Below, one piece after another: positions 62,609-64,000 of a stretch of 64,000 nt of DNA. The stretch comes from Chlorophyllum brunneum (Eukaryota; Basidiomycota; Agaricomycetes; Agaricales; Agaricaceae). The notes below the pieces were generated by a model. It did no database searches, was not told the DNA's origin, and saw only the letters and a program-made list of their open reading frames with translations. Each line of letters begins with the position of its first letter. Within the stretch, counting starts at the first letter, position 1. A program made the translations under genes and the position numbers. The stretch spans positions 1,612,001 to 1,676,000 of the forward strand of contig OY756146.1 of assembly GCA_963576785.1 (NCBI GenBank), written 5' to 3'.

Positions 62609-64000
62609 TCATTCGGAAGAATCCTCCATGGGTTCAAGAGATATCCGCAGACTATGCTCAGCTTCGCTCTCATCCCCTTCATCCCCGTCGTCAGAAGGCG
62701 GCGGGGAAGGAGTAGGTGGCTCCCGTTTTCTTCTTGTGGTAGGCTTGGTCATCTCGCCGTTCGTCGTTCTCGTAGGCCGCGAGGCAGGCTGACTAGAGGA
62801 TGAAGCCGAGGACTTTGTTGACCTGCCGGTGTTCTGTTTTCTCGCCCTTTTGGGTTCTTTCTCCGCGCCCTTTTTCATTCTCGGTTGTTTCTGCCGCGTC
62901 AAATTATTAGCAGGATTTGCCTCGGCCGGGGCTGTGAGTCTTGTTTTGACTGGGGCAGGAGTCGTATTCCCATTATCGGACTCTAATCCCGAAAGCACTG
63001 ATACTCTGGAGGGCAGTTGTGAGTTTCATGTCGGAATGCTCATAAACAAATATCTCACGAAGATGTCCTCGGGCGGTTTGGTTTCCGTTCACTTGATGTA
63101 TGAGCCCCTGAATCTGGTGTCCGAGGTCGCCTAATTAAGGGAACAAGGAGCGTGAAGGGAGAGCCACAGATCAGCATCGTGTATTTCTAAAGGGAAAAGG
63201 GGAAGATGATTATACGGACTTTGTGCCTTTCTTCTTCGGCGTAACGGAGATTGGCGTTGAAATCGCGCTCGCCGACGGGGTGGTGGTGGCCGTGTACGTT
63301 CCAGAACGGCAGGTCTCATCAACAAGGCTGTACCAATATCGTTGATCGTGTCAATCAGCGTCAAAACCTTAATGAAAAGGAGGAGTCCTAGTGAACATCA
63401 GACATACCCAGGTCTTGCCGCTTGTAGCGCCGTTTTTTCGGCTTGATCGCCATCCACAACCTCATCAACGCTGGCAGCGTCATCCTTGTCATCTCCAACT
63501 TGGGTGTTACTCTCATCACTTTTTCCTGATGACCGTAAATGATTCTTACTTTTTCCTCCCTCAACACTGCCTTGGACGTGAGTAAACAGGGGATGCGGGA
63601 ACACCAAATGCCTTACTTAGATACCTCTTTCCGTAAAGGGGACCAAGATCCTATCTCTCCCTCGCTATCGGGCGCATCGATGTTGATGACCTCATATAGC
63701 TTCAGGACTTCATCATCATGGACATATATATGTGGATTTATCTCTGCCAATTGTTTTGAGTAGATCTTGTTGAAACGGGCCCCGAAGCGTTCAAAAGCTT
63801 TCGTTGTTGTTCCCGCATCAAATGGGCATTGCTATAAACTCGGTACTGAGGATTATAAAAAGTCATGTATCAAGATCGCTTACCTTTTCGTGATTACTGA
63901 GTAAGAGGTCAATCATATGTATCGTTTTACGATCCAGGTCTTCGGGCCAATACATGGGTAGGTTGAGCAGGTGACATAGAATCTTCAAATCGGTTTCTAG
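62609..64000 (-). CDS. 3' part of an uncharacterised gene (5' end beyond window)
   Basis: The gene runs off the right edge. Readable exons in order on the minus strand are LKILCHLLNLPMYWPEDLDRK…IDLLLSNHEK (63999-63885), FDAGTTTKAFERFGARFNKIY with INPHIYVHDDEVLKLYEVINI (about 63840-63615), an acidic disordered exon (SGKSDESNTQVGDDKDDAAS, about 63600-63410), a Thr/Ser exon and a final exon that ends at 62609 in a Lys/Arg/Ser-rich tail (…SLEPMEDSSE). The ordered N-terminal part with a disordered basic tail suggests a nuclear protein, but I recognise no family. Introns are about 55-60 bp. Splicing of the middle part is uncertain. Confidence 0.55.

Overview
The window is nuclear DNA of a filamentous fungus, almost certainly an Agaricomycete (mushroom-forming basidiomycete). 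The support is that genes are cut by many 50-100 bp GT-AG introns, the conserved proteins (Sec23, Ubc4, CTP synthase, an OPT transporter, a CYP53-type P450, a GH16 glucanase) have a basidiomycete flavour, and several genes belong to families known mainly from basidiomycetes (DUF6593-like, DUF6699-like). The species cannot be named from this sequence alone.

Layout. 1-10.24 kb is a nest of two dead retrotransposons. A 7,360-bp Ty1/copia element (450-7809) has two 572-bp LTRs and a perfect 5-bp target duplication, and it sits inside the reverse transcriptase of a Tad/I-like LINE (about 378-449 and 7810-10243). Both elements carry premature stops that single C-to-T or G-to-A changes explain. 10.9-21.95 kb is a gene-dense metabolic block: CTP synthase (-), glutathionyl-hydroquinone reductase (+), a secreted MAG/DHA1-like glycoprotein (-), a CYP53-like P450 (+) and a small membrane protein (+). 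22-41 kb alternates isolated genes with 1-2.5 kb gene-free stretches: a DUF6699-like protein (-), an Atg43/DUF1770-like membrane protein (+), a 1,197-aa orphan with an RRM-like segment (+), a Ubc4/5-type E2 (+), a DUF6593-like protein (+) and a GH16 beta-glucanase with 11 exons (+). 41.9-56.2 kb is a run of four minus-strand genes: Nup96-like nucleoporin, large RING-H2 protein, OPT oligopeptide transporter and Sec23. Sec23 is divergent from a small Ser/Pro-rich protein (+, 56.9-57.6 kb). 57.6-62.6 kb holds no gene I can support, and 62.6-64.0 kb is the 3' part of a minus-strand gene that runs off the window.

How they work together. No operon-like system is present. The genes are individually transcribed housekeeping (CTP synthesis, ubiquitin conjugation, COPII coat, nuclear pore) and lifestyle functions (aromatic detoxification, cell-wall glucan hydrolysis, peptide uptake, secreted antigen-like glycoprotein). 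The P450 and the hydroquinone reductase lie 3 kb apart and could both act on aromatic compounds, but that link is an inference. The points most worth a second look are the transition-only decay of the nested transposons, probable microexons of 6 and 9 nt plus a GC-AG intron, a Nup96 encoded without a Nup98 half, and a candidate mitophagy-receptor-like protein. Exon boundaries were read by eye. For six genes (GHR, P450, Ubc, GH16, DUF6593-like, orphan) the chosen exons sum exactly to a whole number of codons.
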